This document shows, piece after piece, positions 8,264 through 16,346 of a stretch of 64,000 nt of DNA. Position numbers and translations under genes: made by a program. Each line of letters begins with the position of its first letter. Within the stretch, counting starts at the first letter, position 1. The notes under the pieces are model-generated. The model was not told the origin of the DNA. It did no database searches and saw only the letters and a list, made by a program, of their open reading frames with translations. Source of the stretch: Microbacterium sp. CGR2 (GTDB lineage Bacteria > Actinomycetota > Actinomycetes > Actinomycetales > Microbacteriaceae); assembly GCF_003626735.1 (NCBI RefSeq), contig NZ_RBHX01000001.1, positions 2,542,001 to 2,606,000 of the forward strand, given 5' to 3'.

Positions 8264-9724
8264 ATGGCTTCTGCCGCGCCTGCCCTGACCCGCACCGAGA
8301 CCGATTCCCTCGGGAGCATGGAGATTCCCGTCGACGCGTATTGGGGTATCCATACCGCGCGCGCCGACGCGAACTTCCCGATCACCAAGCGTCCCATCTC
8401 GGTGTATCCCGACCTGGTGGTCGCGCTCGCGATGGTGAAGCAGGCAAGCGCCAGGGCGAACCGCGAGATCGGGGTGCTGGACCCGGAGCGTGCGGATCTG
8501 ATCGACCGCGCAGCACAGCGTGTGATCGACGGCGAGTTCCACGAGCAGTTCACCGTCGGTGTCATCCAGGGTGGCGCGGGAACGTCGACCAACATGAACG
8601 CGAACGAGGTCATCACCAACATCGCGCTCGAGATGGCGGGCCGCGAGAAGGGCGACTACGCCTACCTGTCGCCTATCGACCACACCAATCGCAGCCAGTC
8701 GACCAACGACGTGTACCCGACCGCGGTGAAGATCGGTCTCTCCTTGACGTTGCGCTCGCTCCTGGAGGAGCTGGATCTGCTGCGCCTGTCTTTCCTCAAC
8801 AAATCGCGCGAGTTCCACGATGTCCTGAAGGTCGGGCGCACGCAGTTGCAGGATGCTGTGCCGATGACCCTCGGGCAGGAGTTCCACGGCTTCGCGTCGA
8901 CACTCGGCTTCGACCACTCGCGCCTCACCGAGAACGCCTCACTCATGTTCGAGATCAACATGGGCGCGACAGCGATCGGCACGGGCATCACCACCCACAC
9001 GGACTACGCGCCGGCGGTGCTGAAGCACCTTCGCGAGATCACCGCGCTCGATCTGATGACCTCGGCCGACCTGGTGGAGGCCACCAGCGACACCGGCTCG
9101 TTCATGTCGTTCTCCTCGTCGCTGAAGCGCAACGCGATGAAGCTGTCGAAGATCTGCAACGACCTCCGACTGCTCTCGTCCGGGCCCCAGGCCGGTTTCG
9201 GCGAGATCAACCTCCCCGCGATGCAGGCAGGCTCCAGCATCATGCCCGGCAAGGTCAACCCCGTGATCCCGGAAGTCGTGAACCAGGTCGCCTTCGCAGT
9301 GGCCGGTGCCGACATGACGGTCACGATGGCGGCGGAGGGAGGGCAGCTGCAGCTGAACGCCTTCGAGCCGGTGATCGCGCACTCGATCTTCCAGTCGATC
9401 ACCTGGATGCGTCAGGCGATGTGGACCCTCCGGGTCAACTGCGTCGACGGCATCACCGCGAACCGTGATCGCCTCGGTGCGATGGTCGGCGCTTCCGTCG
9501 GCGTGATCACCGCGCTGACGCCGTTCATCGGTTATGCCGCCGCCGCCGCCCTGGCGAAGACCGCCCTCCTCACCAACCGGAACGTCGCCGATCTCGTCGT
9601 CGAGGCCGGACTGATGTCTCGGGAAGAGGTCGTCAAGCAGCTCTCGCCCGCACGCCTGTCCGGGCTGGAGACCGTGACGGCCGCGATCCCGGTGATCACC
9701 CCGGACGACCTCGTCGAGATCTGA
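8264..9724 (+). CDS. aspA: aspartate ammonia-lyase (aspartase)
   Basis: Converts L-aspartate reversibly to fumarate and ammonia; a cytosolic homotetramer of the fumarase/aspartase superfamily, 486 residues. The family signature GSSIMPGKVNPVIPEVVNQ near residues 325-343 supplies the active-site loop serine. The N-terminal DSLGSMEIPVDAYWGIHT and the NPVIPEVVNQ ending fit aspartase better than class II fumarase. The start ATG follows AAGGATGTGAC. A perfect 10-bp stem terminator lies directly after the stop codon. Fumarate produced here could feed the same pool as substrates of the DctA permease at 26-27 kb, but there is no operon link. Confidence 0.92.
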   Translation: MASAAPALTRTETDSLGSMEIPVDAYWGIHTARADANFPITKRPISVYPDLVVALAMVKQASARANREIGVLDPERADLIDRAAQRVIDGEFHEQFTVGVIQGGAGTSTNMNANEVITNIALEMAGREKGDYAYLSPIDHTNRSQSTNDVYPTAVKIGLSLTLRSLLEELDLLRLSFLNKSREFHDVLKVGRTQLQDAVPMTLGQEFHGFASTLGFDHSRLTENASLMFEINMGATAIGTGITTHTDYAPAVLKHLREITALDLMTSADLVEATSDTGSFMSFSSSLKRNAMKLSKICNDLRLLSSGPQAGFGEINLPAMQAGSSIMPGKVNPVIPEVVNQVAFAVAGADMTVTMAAEGGQLQLNAFEPVIAHSIFQSITWMRQAMWTLRVNCVDGITANRDRLGAMVGASVGVITALTPFIGYAAAAALAKTALLTNRNVADLVVEAGLMSREEVVKQLSPARLSGLETVTAAIPVITPDDLVEI

Positions 9725-9729
9725 GTGAT

Positions 9730-9757
9730 GCGCCCCCGATCGTCGGGTCGGGGGCGC
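9730..9757. terminator. bidirectional terminator between aspA and the FAH-family gene
   Basis: GCGCCCCCGA pairs perfectly with TCGGGGGCGC around an 8-base loop. It sits between two convergent genes, ends next to the stop codon of the minus-strand gene, and has no clear T-run. Confidence 0.7.
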
Positions 9758-10627
9758 TCAGTCGGTGATGCGGCAGTGGGTGGTGAGCTCACCGATTCCG
9801 TCGATGGCGACCGTCACGGTCGAACGGTCGCGGAGGAAGATCTGCGGGTCGCGGGAGTAACCTGCGCCCCCCGGGCTGCCCGTCGAGATCAGCGTGCCGG
9901 GCAGGAGCGTGAGCGACTGCGAGAGGTGCGCGATGAGCTTCGCGACCGAGCGGACCATCTGGTCTGTGCTGGCGTCCTGCACCGTGTGGCCGTCGACCAC
10001 GGTCCAGATGTGCAGATCCTGGGGATCGGCGACCTCGTCCGCGGTGACGGCGAACGGCCCGGTCGGCGTGAAGCCGTCGAAGGACTTGCAGCGTGACCAC
10101 TGCGCCTCGGAGAACTGGATGTTGCGCGCGGTGATGTCATTGACCACCGTGTAGCCCCACACATGCGAGAGCGCGTCGGCCTCGCTGACGTCCTTCGCCG
10201 GGGTGCCGATGAGCACACCGAGTTCTGCCTCGTAGTCGACGGCCTCGCTCAGGCTGCGGGGCCACGACGTGGTCTGCTGGTGTCCCGACAGCGAATTCGG
10301 CCAGAGCGTGAAGACGGTCGGAGCGGCGTCGGTCTTCAGCCCCAGCTCGCTGGAGTGCGCCGCGTAGTTCAGTCCGACAGCCAGCACAGCGGGCGGGGCG
10401 ATCACTGCAGACGCGTACGCCCAGTCGGCGAGCGGATGCCGTGGTGCGACGCCATCGCTGAGCGCCCGGCGCAGCGCGTCGAGCCCCGCGTCGCCTCTCT
10501 CGATCAGCTGCTGCAGGGTCGCAGGAGCGTCGTTCAGGAGATCAGAGACGAGGATGGCGTCCGAGCCCTGGATCACGGCGAGGGCCGCGAGAGGGGAGTC
10601 AGGACGGCGCAGATGAGCGAACCGCAT
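9758..10627 (-). CDS. fumarylacetoacetate hydrolase (FAH) family protein
   Basis: A 289-residue FAH-fold protein; the family includes C-C bond hydrolases, decarboxylases and isomerases of aromatic-acid breakdown. The metal-site elements are visible: VDYEAELGVLIG with the acidic E-x-E pair near residue 127, and YTVVNDITARNIQ near 163. PGTLISTGSPGGAGYSRDP near residue 250 is the conserved C-terminal glycine-rich loop. The ATG at 10627 begins MRFAHLRRPDSPL, which matches the usual N-terminus; a longer upstream reading frame is proline- and arginine-rich and unlikely. A TAGCGT element lies seven bases upstream. The substrate cannot be assigned because no pathway genes adjoin it. Confidence 0.85.
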   Translation of the reverse strand: MRFAHLRRPDSPLAALAVIQGSDAILVSDLLNDAPATLQQLIERGDAGLDALRRALSDGVAPRHPLADWAYASAVIAPPAVLAVGLNYAAHSSELGLKTDAAPTVFTLWPNSLSGHQQTTSWPRSLSEAVDYEAELGVLIGTPAKDVSEADALSHVWGYTVVNDITARNIQFSEAQWSRCKSFDGFTPTGPFAVTADEVADPQDLHIWTVVDGHTVQDASTDQMVRSVAKLIAHLSQSLTLLPGTLISTGSPGGAGYSRDPQIFLRDRSTVTVAIDGIGELTTHCRITD

Positions 10628-10634
10628 GGGTTCT

Positions 10635-10640
10635 ACGCTA
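10635..10640 (-). promoter_or_regulatory. -10 element for the FAH-family gene
   Basis: TAGCGT on the minus strand, seven bases before the ATG at 10627. This is near-leaderless spacing. Confidence 0.35.
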
Positions 10641-10705
10641 CCGGGTGGAGCCTGCTCACAGGCGTGGTGGGGCCGTCCGCAAGCGATCACAGCGGCTTGT
10701 GCCCA

Positions 10706-10711
10706 TATGCT
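10706..10711 (+). promoter_or_regulatory. -10 element for the PrsW-like gene, leaderless type
   Basis: TATGCT, then six bases, then the ATG at 10718. Confidence 0.5.
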
Positions 10712-10717
10712 TTGGCT

Positions 10718-12019
10718 ATGAGTCTCGGAGGACCGCCGCAACCGCAGCAGCCAACGCCGTACAGCCCGCCACCGGCGCAGCCTCCGGGGGCTCCGCAGTA
10801 CTCCGCGCCGCAGTACTCGCATTCGCCCTACACACCGACGTCGTTCTCGCAGCAGCCGAGCTACGCATCGGCGCTGGCGCAACCGACACCGTACGAACCG
10901 CCGGCGCCGGTCCCGCCGGCGCCCGCCGAGTCGCTCCCCGCACTGCCGGTGCCGTCGAAGCGAGGCCGTACGGTCTCGCTCTGGCTGTTCGGATTCCTCG
11001 GATTCCTGCTTCTCGCACTCATCGGCTACTTCGGATGGGCCCTCGGTCCGGCGGCGTCGGTGGTCGGGTTCCTGCTCGCGCTCATCCCGCTCGCGATCGT
11101 GTTCCTCGGCGTCCGCATGATCGACCGCTGGGAGCCCGAGCCGAAGCGGATCGTCGTCTTCGCCATCGCCTGGGGGGCGATCGCCGCCGTCGGCCTCACG
11201 CTGTTGCTCGATCTCGGGCTGACCTTCCTGTTCGGCATCCGCTCCGATGCCTTCTCCGCCGTCGTGCAGGCGCCGATCGTCGAGGAGTTCTGGAAGGGGC
11301 TGGGCGTCTTCCTGATCTTCCTCGTGGCACGCCGCGCCTTCGACGGGCCGGTGGACGGCGTCGTCTACGGCGCTCTGGTGGGGGCGGGTTTCGCTTTCAC
11401 CGAGAACATCCAGTACTTCGCGATCAGCCTGATCGAGGGCGGTGGCGAGCAGCTCACCGCGACCTTCGTCGTGCGGGCCCTGCTCTCACCCTTCGCGCAC
11501 GCCATGTTCACGGCATTGACGGGCTTCGCGATCGGTCTCGCCGCTCGGCGCCACTCGTCCGCCGGCAGTGCGGCGGCGGCCGGACTGCTGGGCATGCTGG
11601 GGGCGATCCTCCTCCACGCGCTCTGGAACGGATCGGCGACTTTCGCCGACTTCTTCGGTCTGTACTTCACGCTTCAGGTTCCGCTTTTCGCGGGATTCAT
11701 CCTCGGCATCATCGCCCTCCGCCGTGAGGAGGCCCGGTTGACCAAGGCGCGCCTCGGTGAGTACGCGGCGGCGGGCTGGTTCACGCCGGAAGAGGTCACG
11801 ATGCTGGCCACACCGGCCGGGCGGAAGACCGGACTGCGCTGGGCGGCCCAGCTTCGAGGCGACCGTCGTCCGCTGATGCGCGAATTCATCAAGGATGCGA
11901 CGGCACTGGCCGCCGTCCGGCAGCGCGCGATCACCGGGCGCGACCCGCTCGCCACGGAAGACGAGCGGGCGTTGCTGATCCGCACCCGCGCGGCCAGAGC
12001 GGCGTTGCTGGCTTACTGA
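10718..12019 (+). CDS. prsW: PrsW-family intramembrane metalloprotease
   Basis: A 433-residue polytopic membrane protein of the CPBP/PrsW type. Residues 1-75 are a Pro/Gln/Tyr-rich cytosolic segment, then about eight membrane helices. The metalloprotease motifs are present: EEFWKGLG (EExxK type) near residue 189, FAFTENIQYF near 225, a conserved His in SPFAHAMFTA near 260 and HALWNG near 297. In Bacillus PrsW performs site-1 cleavage of an anti-sigma factor; no anti-sigma gene adjoins this one, so the substrate is unknown. A hydrophilic C-terminal region follows the last helix. The start was chosen because TATGCT lies six bases upstream of it, whereas the longer frame runs antisense through the FAH gene. 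Confidence 0.85.
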   Translation: MSLGGPPQPQQPTPYSPPPAQPPGAPQYSAPQYSHSPYTPTSFSQQPSYASALAQPTPYEPPAPVPPAPAESLPALPVPSKRGRTVSLWLFGFLGFLLLALIGYFGWALGPAASVVGFLLALIPLAIVFLGVRMIDRWEPEPKRIVVFAIAWGAIAAVGLTLLLDLGLTFLFGIRSDAFSAVVQAPIVEEFWKGLGVFLIFLVARRAFDGPVDGVVYGALVGAGFAFTENIQYFAISLIEGGGEQLTATFVVRALLSPFAHAMFTALTGFAIGLAARRHSSAGSAAAAGLLGMLGAILLHALWNGSATFADFFGLYFTLQVPLFAGFILGIIALRREEARLTKARLGEYAAAGWFTPEEVTMLATPAGRKTGLRWAAQLRGDRRPLMREFIKDATALAAVRQRAITGRDPLATEDERALLIRTRAARAALLAY

Positions 12020-12029
12020 CCGGGCAAGA

Positions 12030-12078
12030 CTCAGCGCCCGGTGCTGCGGCGATGCCTGCATGTCTCCCGGGCGCTGAG
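12030..12078 (+). terminator. long-loop hairpin after prsW
   Basis: CTCAGCGCCCGG pairs perfectly with CCGGGCGCTGAG over 12 bp with a 25-base loop. It begins about 11 bases after the stop codon and is followed by TTGGTCTG. The long loop and missing T-run make termination plausible but unproven. Confidence 0.5.
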
Positions 12079-12187
12079 TTGGTCTGTAATCAGGGTGCAC
12101 CCGGTCGCTGAGGGTGTCAAGACCATGTTCGCTGTCAGCAGGTGCCTGCACGTTGACCCGTTCCCGGCGCTCGGGTTGGATGGAGAC

Positions 12188-12556
12188 ATGACTGATCGCA
12201 CAAAGCCCGAGTTCGACGCCCCTACCGGCCCCGCTCCCGCGGAGCTCGTCACCCGCGACCTCATCGAGGGTGACGGCGCCGAAGCCAAGCCCGGCGACAC
12301 CGTGACCGTTCACTACGCGGGTGTCGAGTTCGACTCCGGCGAAGAGTTCGACTCCTCCTGGGGGCGTGGCGAGACCATCCAGTTCCCTCTGCGCGGCCTC
12401 ATTCAGGGCTGGCAGGACGGCATCCCCGGCATGAAGGTCGGCGGGCGTCGCGAACTCGTCATCCCGCCGCACCTCGCCTACGGCCCCGTGGGCGGCGGAC
12501 ACTTCCTCTCCGGCAAGACCCTGATCTTCATCATCGATCTGGTCGCCGTCGGCTGA
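12188..12556 (+). CDS. FKBP-type peptidyl-prolyl cis-trans isomerase
   Basis: A 122-residue single-domain FKBP that accelerates proline isomerisation during protein folding. There is no signal peptide, so it is cytosolic. Characteristic stretches are TVTVHYAGVEFDSGEEFDSS, FPLRGLIQGWQDGIPGMKVG and the IPPHLAYGPVG loop, in which the conserved aromatic and Ile residues of the binding pocket are kept. The ATG at 12188 follows TTGGATGGAGAC, which gives a usable GGAG ribosome site. A terminator hairpin follows the stop. Confidence 0.93.
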   Translation: MTDRTKPEFDAPTGPAPAELVTRDLIEGDGAEAKPGDTVTVHYAGVEFDSGEEFDSSWGRGETIQFPLRGLIQGWQDGIPGMKVGGRRELVIPPHLAYGPVGGGHFLSGKTLIFIIDLVAVG

Positions 12557-12573
12557 TTCCGCACCGGTTTCCG

Positions 12574-12605
12574 AGACGCCCTGCCCCTTCCGGAGCGGGG
12601 CGTCT
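12574..12605 (+). terminator. terminator after the FKBP gene
   Basis: AGACGCCC pairs with GGGCGTCT around a GC-rich 16-base loop, 17 bases after the stop codon. It is followed by CGTCGTCTC. Confidence 0.55.
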
Positions 12606-12621
12606 CGTCGTCTCGGGGAAG

Positions 12622-12657
12622 ATTCCCCATTCAGGGGAATACATGCTTCTGAATGTA
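12622..12657 (+). promoter_or_regulatory. nested inverted repeats upstream of the YceI gene, possible operator
   Basis: Three overlapping dyads lie here: ATTCCCC/GGGGAAT (12622-12640), CATTCAG/CTGAATG (12628-12655) and TACAT/ATGTA (12640-12657). The CATTCA half-site also appears in the palindrome ahead of the flavin monooxygenase gene at 21949. A repressor of MarR type is one possibility; no regulator gene is adjacent. Confidence 0.4.
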
Positions 12658-12661
12658 AGTT

Positions 12662-12696
12662 GGGACACATGACGCCGCATTCGCGGCCCGTGTCCC
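12662..12696 (+). promoter_or_regulatory. hairpin in the YceI gene leader
   Basis: GGGACAC pairs with GTGTCCC, and inside it GCCGC pairs with GCGGC around a 4-base loop. The hairpin ends 39 bases before the start codon at 12736. Confidence 0.4.
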
Positions 12697-12735
12697 CCTG
12701 CCGCAGCAGCGGCTGAAGTCTCCAGAGGAGAAGCC

Positions 12736-13290
12736 ATGACCAGCACCGACATCCCCGGCTACCGCCCCGGCACCTACGTGCTCGACCCTTCGCACAGTGA
12801 GGTCACCTTCAGCGTCCGTCACATGATGATCTCGAAGGTGCGCGGCACCTTCGGCGTCAAGAACGCGACGCTGACCGCCCCCGAGAACCCGCTGGAGGCC
12901 AAGGTCGAGGCGACGGTGGACGTCACCTCGATCGACACGAATGACGAAGGGCGCGACGCCCACCTGCGTTCGGCCGACTTCTTCGACACCGAGAACTTCC
13001 CGACCATGGAGTTCGTGTCCACGGGTGCGCGGGTTCAGGGAGACGACCTGTTCGTCGACGGCGACCTCACCATCCGGGGTACGACCAAGCCCGTGAGTTT
13101 CGAGCTCGACTTCGGCGGCTTCGGCACCGACCCGTACGGCAACTACAAGGCCGGCGCCTCCGCGAAGGCCGTGATCAACCGTGAGGACTTCGGCCTCACC
13201 TGGAACGCCGCACTGGAGACCGGTGGCGTTCTGGTGGGCAAGGATGTCACGATCAGCCTCGACCTGCAGGGTGCGCTGCAGCAGGACTGA
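12736..13290 (+). CDS. YceI-family lipocalin-like protein
   Basis: A 184-residue YceI-domain protein. This family forms a lipocalin-like barrel that binds isoprenoid chains such as polyprenols or quinones. Typical blocks are YVLDPSHSEVTFSVRHMMIS near the N-terminus, SADFFDTENFPTMEF in the middle and INREDFGLTWN near the end. No signal peptide is present, unlike the E. coli periplasmic form, so this is a cytosolic variant. The ribosome site AGAGGAGAAGCC precedes the ATG. The 140-base leader contains nested inverted repeats and a hairpin, suggesting regulated expression. A terminator shared with the convergent MFS gene follows. Confidence 0.9.
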   Translation: MTSTDIPGYRPGTYVLDPSHSEVTFSVRHMMISKVRGTFGVKNATLTAPENPLEAKVEATVDVTSIDTNDEGRDAHLRSADFFDTENFPTMEFVSTGARVQGDDLFVDGDLTIRGTTKPVSFELDFGGFGTDPYGNYKAGASAKAVINREDFGLTWNAALETGGVLVGKDVTISLDLQGALQQD

Positions 13291-13308
13291 CAGCGTCCGC
13301 TCTTCTCG

Positions 13309-13338
13309 GAACCCCGGGCCCGTCAGGGCTCGGGGTTC
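13309..13338. terminator. bidirectional terminator between the YceI and MFS genes
   Basis: GAACCCCG/CGGGGTTC continues inward as GGCCC/GGGCT with one G-U pair, giving a 13-bp stem with a 4-base loop. The stop codon of the minus-strand MFS gene lies within the loop region. Confidence 0.75.
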
Positions 13339-14615
13339 TCTGCGTCGTAGTCGCGGAACCGATGGTTCCGCCGGGCGAGCAACGCCACCAGGCCGATGAT
13401 GAGAATTCCGCCGAGAAGAGGCGGGAACCAGAGGGTCGTCACCGTGGCCAGTGTGCCGGCGTAGAGAGCTCCGAGACGCGGCCCACCGGTGACGACGACG
13501 ATGAAGACTCCCTGCAGCCGTCCGCGCATCGCGTCCGGAACAGCCGCCTGCATCATCGTGTTGCGGTAGATCGAACTGACGTTGTCGGCTGCGCCGAAGA
13601 GAGCGAGAGCGATGCATGCCGCGACGATGAGTGCGACATGGGGGGAGCGCTCGGTGGCCGGAGCCGAGAACGCACCGAGCACGAGCACGAGGCCGAACAG
13701 CACGATCGCGGCACCATACGCTTCCACGGCGCGGGCTATCCCACGCCCGTGCCAGCGGTAGTGGACGACGCGTCCGGAGAAGAGACTCGAGGTGAAGGTG
13801 CCGACTGCGACAGCCGCGGTGAGAACACCCGTCGTGACCGCGCCTCCGCCCAGGAGAACGGTGCCGAGGGCGGGGAACAGCACGAGCGGCTGCCCGAACG
13901 TCATCGCGATGATGTCGACGATGTACTGCATCCGGATGTTGCCCGCTCGCCGCAGGAAACGCCAACCGTCGGTGAGGGATTCTCGTCCCGGCCGCACGAT
14001 GTCGCCCTCGGGCCGCAGGGCGGGGAGGGTCCACAGGCCGAGGAACATCGACAGCATCAACACGACGTCGATCGTGTACGTCCAGCCGTAGCCGGTGAGC
14101 GCGACCAGGATGCCGGCAACCGCCGGTCCCGCCATGACGGTGACCCCGAACGCCACTCCGTTGAGAGCGGACGCCGCAGCGAGCATGCTCCGCGGAATCA
14201 GTCGCGGGACGATCGCGGTCCGAGTGGCCATCCCGACGGAGTTCGCCGCGGAGTTGACGATGCTCAACACGTACAGCCACCAGATCGCCTCGGCGCCTGT
14301 CCAGGTGAGTGCGGCAAGCATGGCGGTGGATGCGAAGGTCACGGTGGCGGCGATCAACGCGACCCGACGGCGGTCGAACGCGTCGGCGAGCATGCCGCCG
14401 TAGAGGCCGGCGAGAACCATCGGCGCGAGTCCGGCCACAGCGACCATCGAGACGGCGAAGGTGCTCTGCGTGAGCGCGTACACATGTAGCATCACGGTGA
14501 CGATCGTGAGCTGTCCGCCGATTCCGGCGAGGGTCGAGCCGATCCACATCCTGGCGAAGGCCGGGCTGGTTCTCAGCGGCGTGAGATCGATCAAGTGCCC
14601 GCGTGCTGCGCTCAC
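13323..14615 (-). CDS. MFS transporter (MFS_3/EntS-like)
   Basis: A 430-residue major facilitator permease with twelve predicted membrane helices, resembling the MFS_3 group that contains the enterobactin exporter EntS and macrolide exporters. The segment LAGLYGGMLADAFDRRRVAL between helices 2 and 3 is the family's D-R-x-x-R loop. The GTG at 14615 was chosen because AGAGAAG lies six bases upstream; an ATG at 14639 would add eight residues without a ribosome site. The substrate is unknown. It stands alone on the minus strand and is divergent from rpsO. Confidence 0.87.
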   Translation of the reverse strand: MSAARGHLIDLTPLRTSPAFARMWIGSTLAGIGGQLTIVTVMLHVYALTQSTFAVSMVAVAGLAPMVLAGLYGGMLADAFDRRRVALIAATVTFASTAMLAALTWTGAEAIWWLYVLSIVNSAANSVGMATRTAIVPRLIPRSMLAAASALNGVAFGVTVMAGPAVAGILVALTGYGWTYTIDVVLMLSMFLGLWTLPALRPEGDIVRPGRESLTDGWRFLRRAGNIRMQYIVDIIAMTFGQPLVLFPALGTVLLGGGAVTTGVLTAAVAVGTFTSSLFSGRVVHYRWHGRGIARAVEAYGAAIVLFGLVLVLGAFSAPATERSPHVALIVAACIALALFGAADNVSSIYRNTMMQAAVPDAMRGRLQGVFIVVVTGGPRLGALYAGTLATVTTLWFPPLLGGILIIGLVALLARRNHRFRDYDAENPEP

Positions 14616-14693
14616 TCGACACTTCTCTCGGTCACGCATCGAGCGTAATGGAGGGTGCCTGGTCCCGTGTACCGGACGCGACCGCCCTGCTGG

Positions 14694-14699
14694 TAGACT
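14694..14699 (+). promoter_or_regulatory. rpsO: -10 element upstream of rpsO
   Basis: TAGACT about 90 bases before the rpsO start. The -35 region is not distinct. Confidence 0.4.
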
Positions 14700-14790
14700 C
14701 TTCAGGTTGCCGTTTGATCGGCCGCGGATAAAGAGAGCCCACGCATAAGGCGTCGGGCGCCGCGCAACGAACTGAAAGGGGATCCCATCT

Positions 14791-15060
14791 ATGCCACTCG
14801 AATCTGACGCCAAGAAGGCGATCATGGAAGAGTACGCGACGCACCCCGGTGACACCGGATCCCCCGAGGTGCAGGTCGCGATGCTGACGCAGCGCATCAA
14901 GGACCTCACCGAACACCTGAAGGAGCACAAGCACGACCACCACTCGCGTCGTGGCCTGTTCCTCATGGTTGGTCAGCGCCGTCGTCTGCTCGGTTACCTC
15001 CAGGACATCGACATCGAGCGCTACCGCTCGCTGATCGAGCGTCTCGGACTCCGTCGCTGA
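14791..15060 (+). CDS. rpsO: 30S ribosomal protein S15
   Basis: An 89-residue primary 16S rRNA-binding protein of the small-subunit platform, also used in the inter-subunit bridge. Full-length and typical: [19 protein letters not shown], then [20 protein letters not shown], then [14 protein letters not shown] strong GAAAGGGGA ribosome site precedes the ATG. The leader of about 90 bases may carry S15 autoregulation, which is known in several bacteria but not demonstrable here. In many actinobacteria pnp lies close downstream; here pnp is 17 kb away, with a strong terminator right after rpsO. Confidence 0.97.
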   Translation: MPLESDAKKAIMEEYATHPGDTGSPEVQVAMLTQRIKDLTEHLKEHKHDHHSRRGLFLMVGQRRRLLGYLQDIDIERYRSLIERLGLRR

Positions 15061-15106
15061 GCGAAGCAGAGCGAACCAGCGTACTATCGCGCAAAACATT
15101 CTTGTG

Positions 15107-15135
15107 AAGGCCGCCCCACGGTGTGGGGCGGCCTT
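15107..15135 (+). terminator. rpsO terminator
   Basis: AAGGCCGCCCCAC pairs perfectly with GTGGGGCGGCCTT over 13 bp with a 3-base loop, followed by CTTCGTGT. Confidence 0.88.
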
Positions 15136-15181
15136 CTTCGTGTCCCGGCGCGGTCGCCGAGCCCAGCCTCAGGCCCCAGCC

Positions 15182-16186
15182 TCAGGCGGGAACGGACACC
15201 AGTTCGGGGTGATGGATCGCGGCTACATCGGGGTGCGCCCGCAAGCGTGACTTCAGCGCGTTCTCACCGTAGAGAGCATGGATCGGATTGCTGGGGTCGT
15301 CGGTGACGCCCGTGGCATCCGCGGCGAGGTCGGCAGGAAGCTCGAGCAGGGGCAGGCGCTTGTCGAGCGCCGGGTTGAAGAAGAACGGGACGGAGATGCG
15401 CTCGTCCGGCGCCTTCGGTGATATCACGCGGTGGTTGGTCGCCTTCAGATAGCCTCCGGTCGCGTACTCGAGGAGCTCGCCGATGTTGACCACGAAGGCA
15501 CCAGGCACCGGGGGAGCGTCGACCCAGGTCCCGTCCCGCTCGACCTGGAGCCCGCCCTTGCCCGGCTCGACCCACAGCAGCGTCAGCACTCCCGAGTCCT
15601 TGTGTGCACCTACCCCCTGCTGCGGCGCGGGGGCGTCCGTTCCCGGGTAGCGCACGATCTTGATCAGAGTCGACGGCTCACCGAAGTGCTCGTCGAAGTA
15701 CGTCTCGTCGGCGCCGAGGGTCTGGGCCCAGGCGCGCAGCAGCTTCCGTGCCACCTCCGACAGGGTGGCGTGCCATTCTTCGACGATCGGGCGGAGCTCG
15801 GGCTGGGCGGCGGGCCAGAGGTTGGGCCCGATGAGGCGGTTGAACGCGGGCCCCTCGTCGACCGGGGAGCGCTCGGGGCCGATGTCGATCTGTTCGCGCC
15901 AGTCGACCCTGCCCTGCGTGCGTTCTCCTCCGATTCGGGTGTAGCCGCGGAAGTGCGGGCTGTTGATGTTCTCGATCGCCAGTTTGTCGGCGTCGGGCAG
16001 CGCGAAGAAGTCCAGCGCCGCGCGGTGGAGCCGCGCTTCGAGTTCAGCAGAGATCCCCGTGCCGACGAGGTAGAAGAACCCGACATCGTGGGTGGCGGTT
16101 CGGAGGTCTTCTCGGAAGCGTGCGGCCGCATCGGGGCCCTGATCGAGCAGCGAGATGTCGAGGATGGGAAGCGAGAGGTCAGCCAT
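15182..16186 (-). CDS. 2-oxoglutarate/Fe(II) oxygenase, isopenicillin-N-synthase-like
   Basis: A 334-residue non-heme iron oxygenase. The N-terminal DIOX_N-like domain (LPILDISLLDQGPDA) and the core double-stranded helix are both present. The iron ligands are seen as H-x-D in GVGAHKDSGVLTLLW near residue 196 and the distal His in TNHRVISPKAPDERISVPFF near 253; the R-x-S of that stretch binds 2-oxoglutarate. The family ranges from antibiotic biosynthesis to detoxification and hormone metabolism. Without neighbouring pathway genes no substrate can be named, and isopenicillin N synthase itself is unlikely. TAGCCT lies six bases before the ATG, suggesting a leaderless message. Confidence 0.88.
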   Translation of the reverse strand: MADLSLPILDISLLDQGPDAAARFREDLRTATHDVGFFYLVGTGISAELEARLHRAALDFFALPDADKLAIENINSPHFRGYTRIGGERTQGRVDWREQIDIGPERSPVDEGPAFNRLIGPNLWPAAQPELRPIVEEWHATLSEVARKLLRAWAQTLGADETYFDEHFGEPSTLIKIVRYPGTDAPAPQQGVGAHKDSGVLTLLWVEPGKGGLQVERDGTWVDAPPVPGAFVVNIGELLEYATGGYLKATNHRVISPKAPDERISVPFFFNPALDKRLPLLELPADLAADATGVTDDPSNPIHALYGENALKSRLRAHPDVAAIHHPELVSVPA

Positions 16187-16192
16187 GGACCG

Positions 16193-16198
16193 AGGCTA
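16193..16198 (-). promoter_or_regulatory. -10 element for the oxygenase gene, leaderless type
   Basis: TAGCCT on the minus strand, six bases before the ATG at 16186. Confidence 0.5.
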
Positions 16199-16292
16199 CG
16201 TCGGCGGCGGCTCTGTGGTGCCGTGTGTTGCGCTGCGTTACCGGCGGTCACGCGCGAGGCGTCAGAGGTCGTGCCGTGGTTCCGGGCGGTGC

Positions 16293-16298
16293 TAGAGT
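16293..16298 (+). promoter_or_regulatory. -10 element of the efeUOB promoter
   Basis: TAGAGT, nine bases before the iron box. The expected transcription start falls at the edge of the box. Confidence 0.5.
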
Positions 16299-16307
16299 CT
16301 CGTGAAG

Positions 16308-16326
16308 TAAGGATTGCCTTGCCTCA
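16308..16326 (+). promoter_or_regulatory. DtxR/IdeR-type iron box of efeUOB
   Basis: TAAGGATTGCCTTGCCTCA matches the 19-bp DtxR/IdeR consensus (TTAGGTTAGCCTAACCTAA) at 13 of 19 positions, with most mismatches being A/T swaps. It lies just downstream of the -10 element and ends 20 bases before the efeU start. Iron-loaded repressor bound here would block transcription, which fits an iron-uptake operon. Confidence 0.7.
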
Positions 16327-16346
16327 CTTCCGCAGAAAGAGCACCC

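Noticed and set aside
10163..10717. A plus-strand extension of the PrsW-like gene by 185 codons
   Set aside because: It is antisense to the FAH-family gene; the TATGCT-N6-ATG and the family N-terminus support the start at 10718.
15182..16186. Part of a beta-lactam or other natural-product cluster
   Set aside because: Only the isolated 2OG-Fe(II) oxygenase is present; no synthetase, transport or tailoring genes are adjacent.
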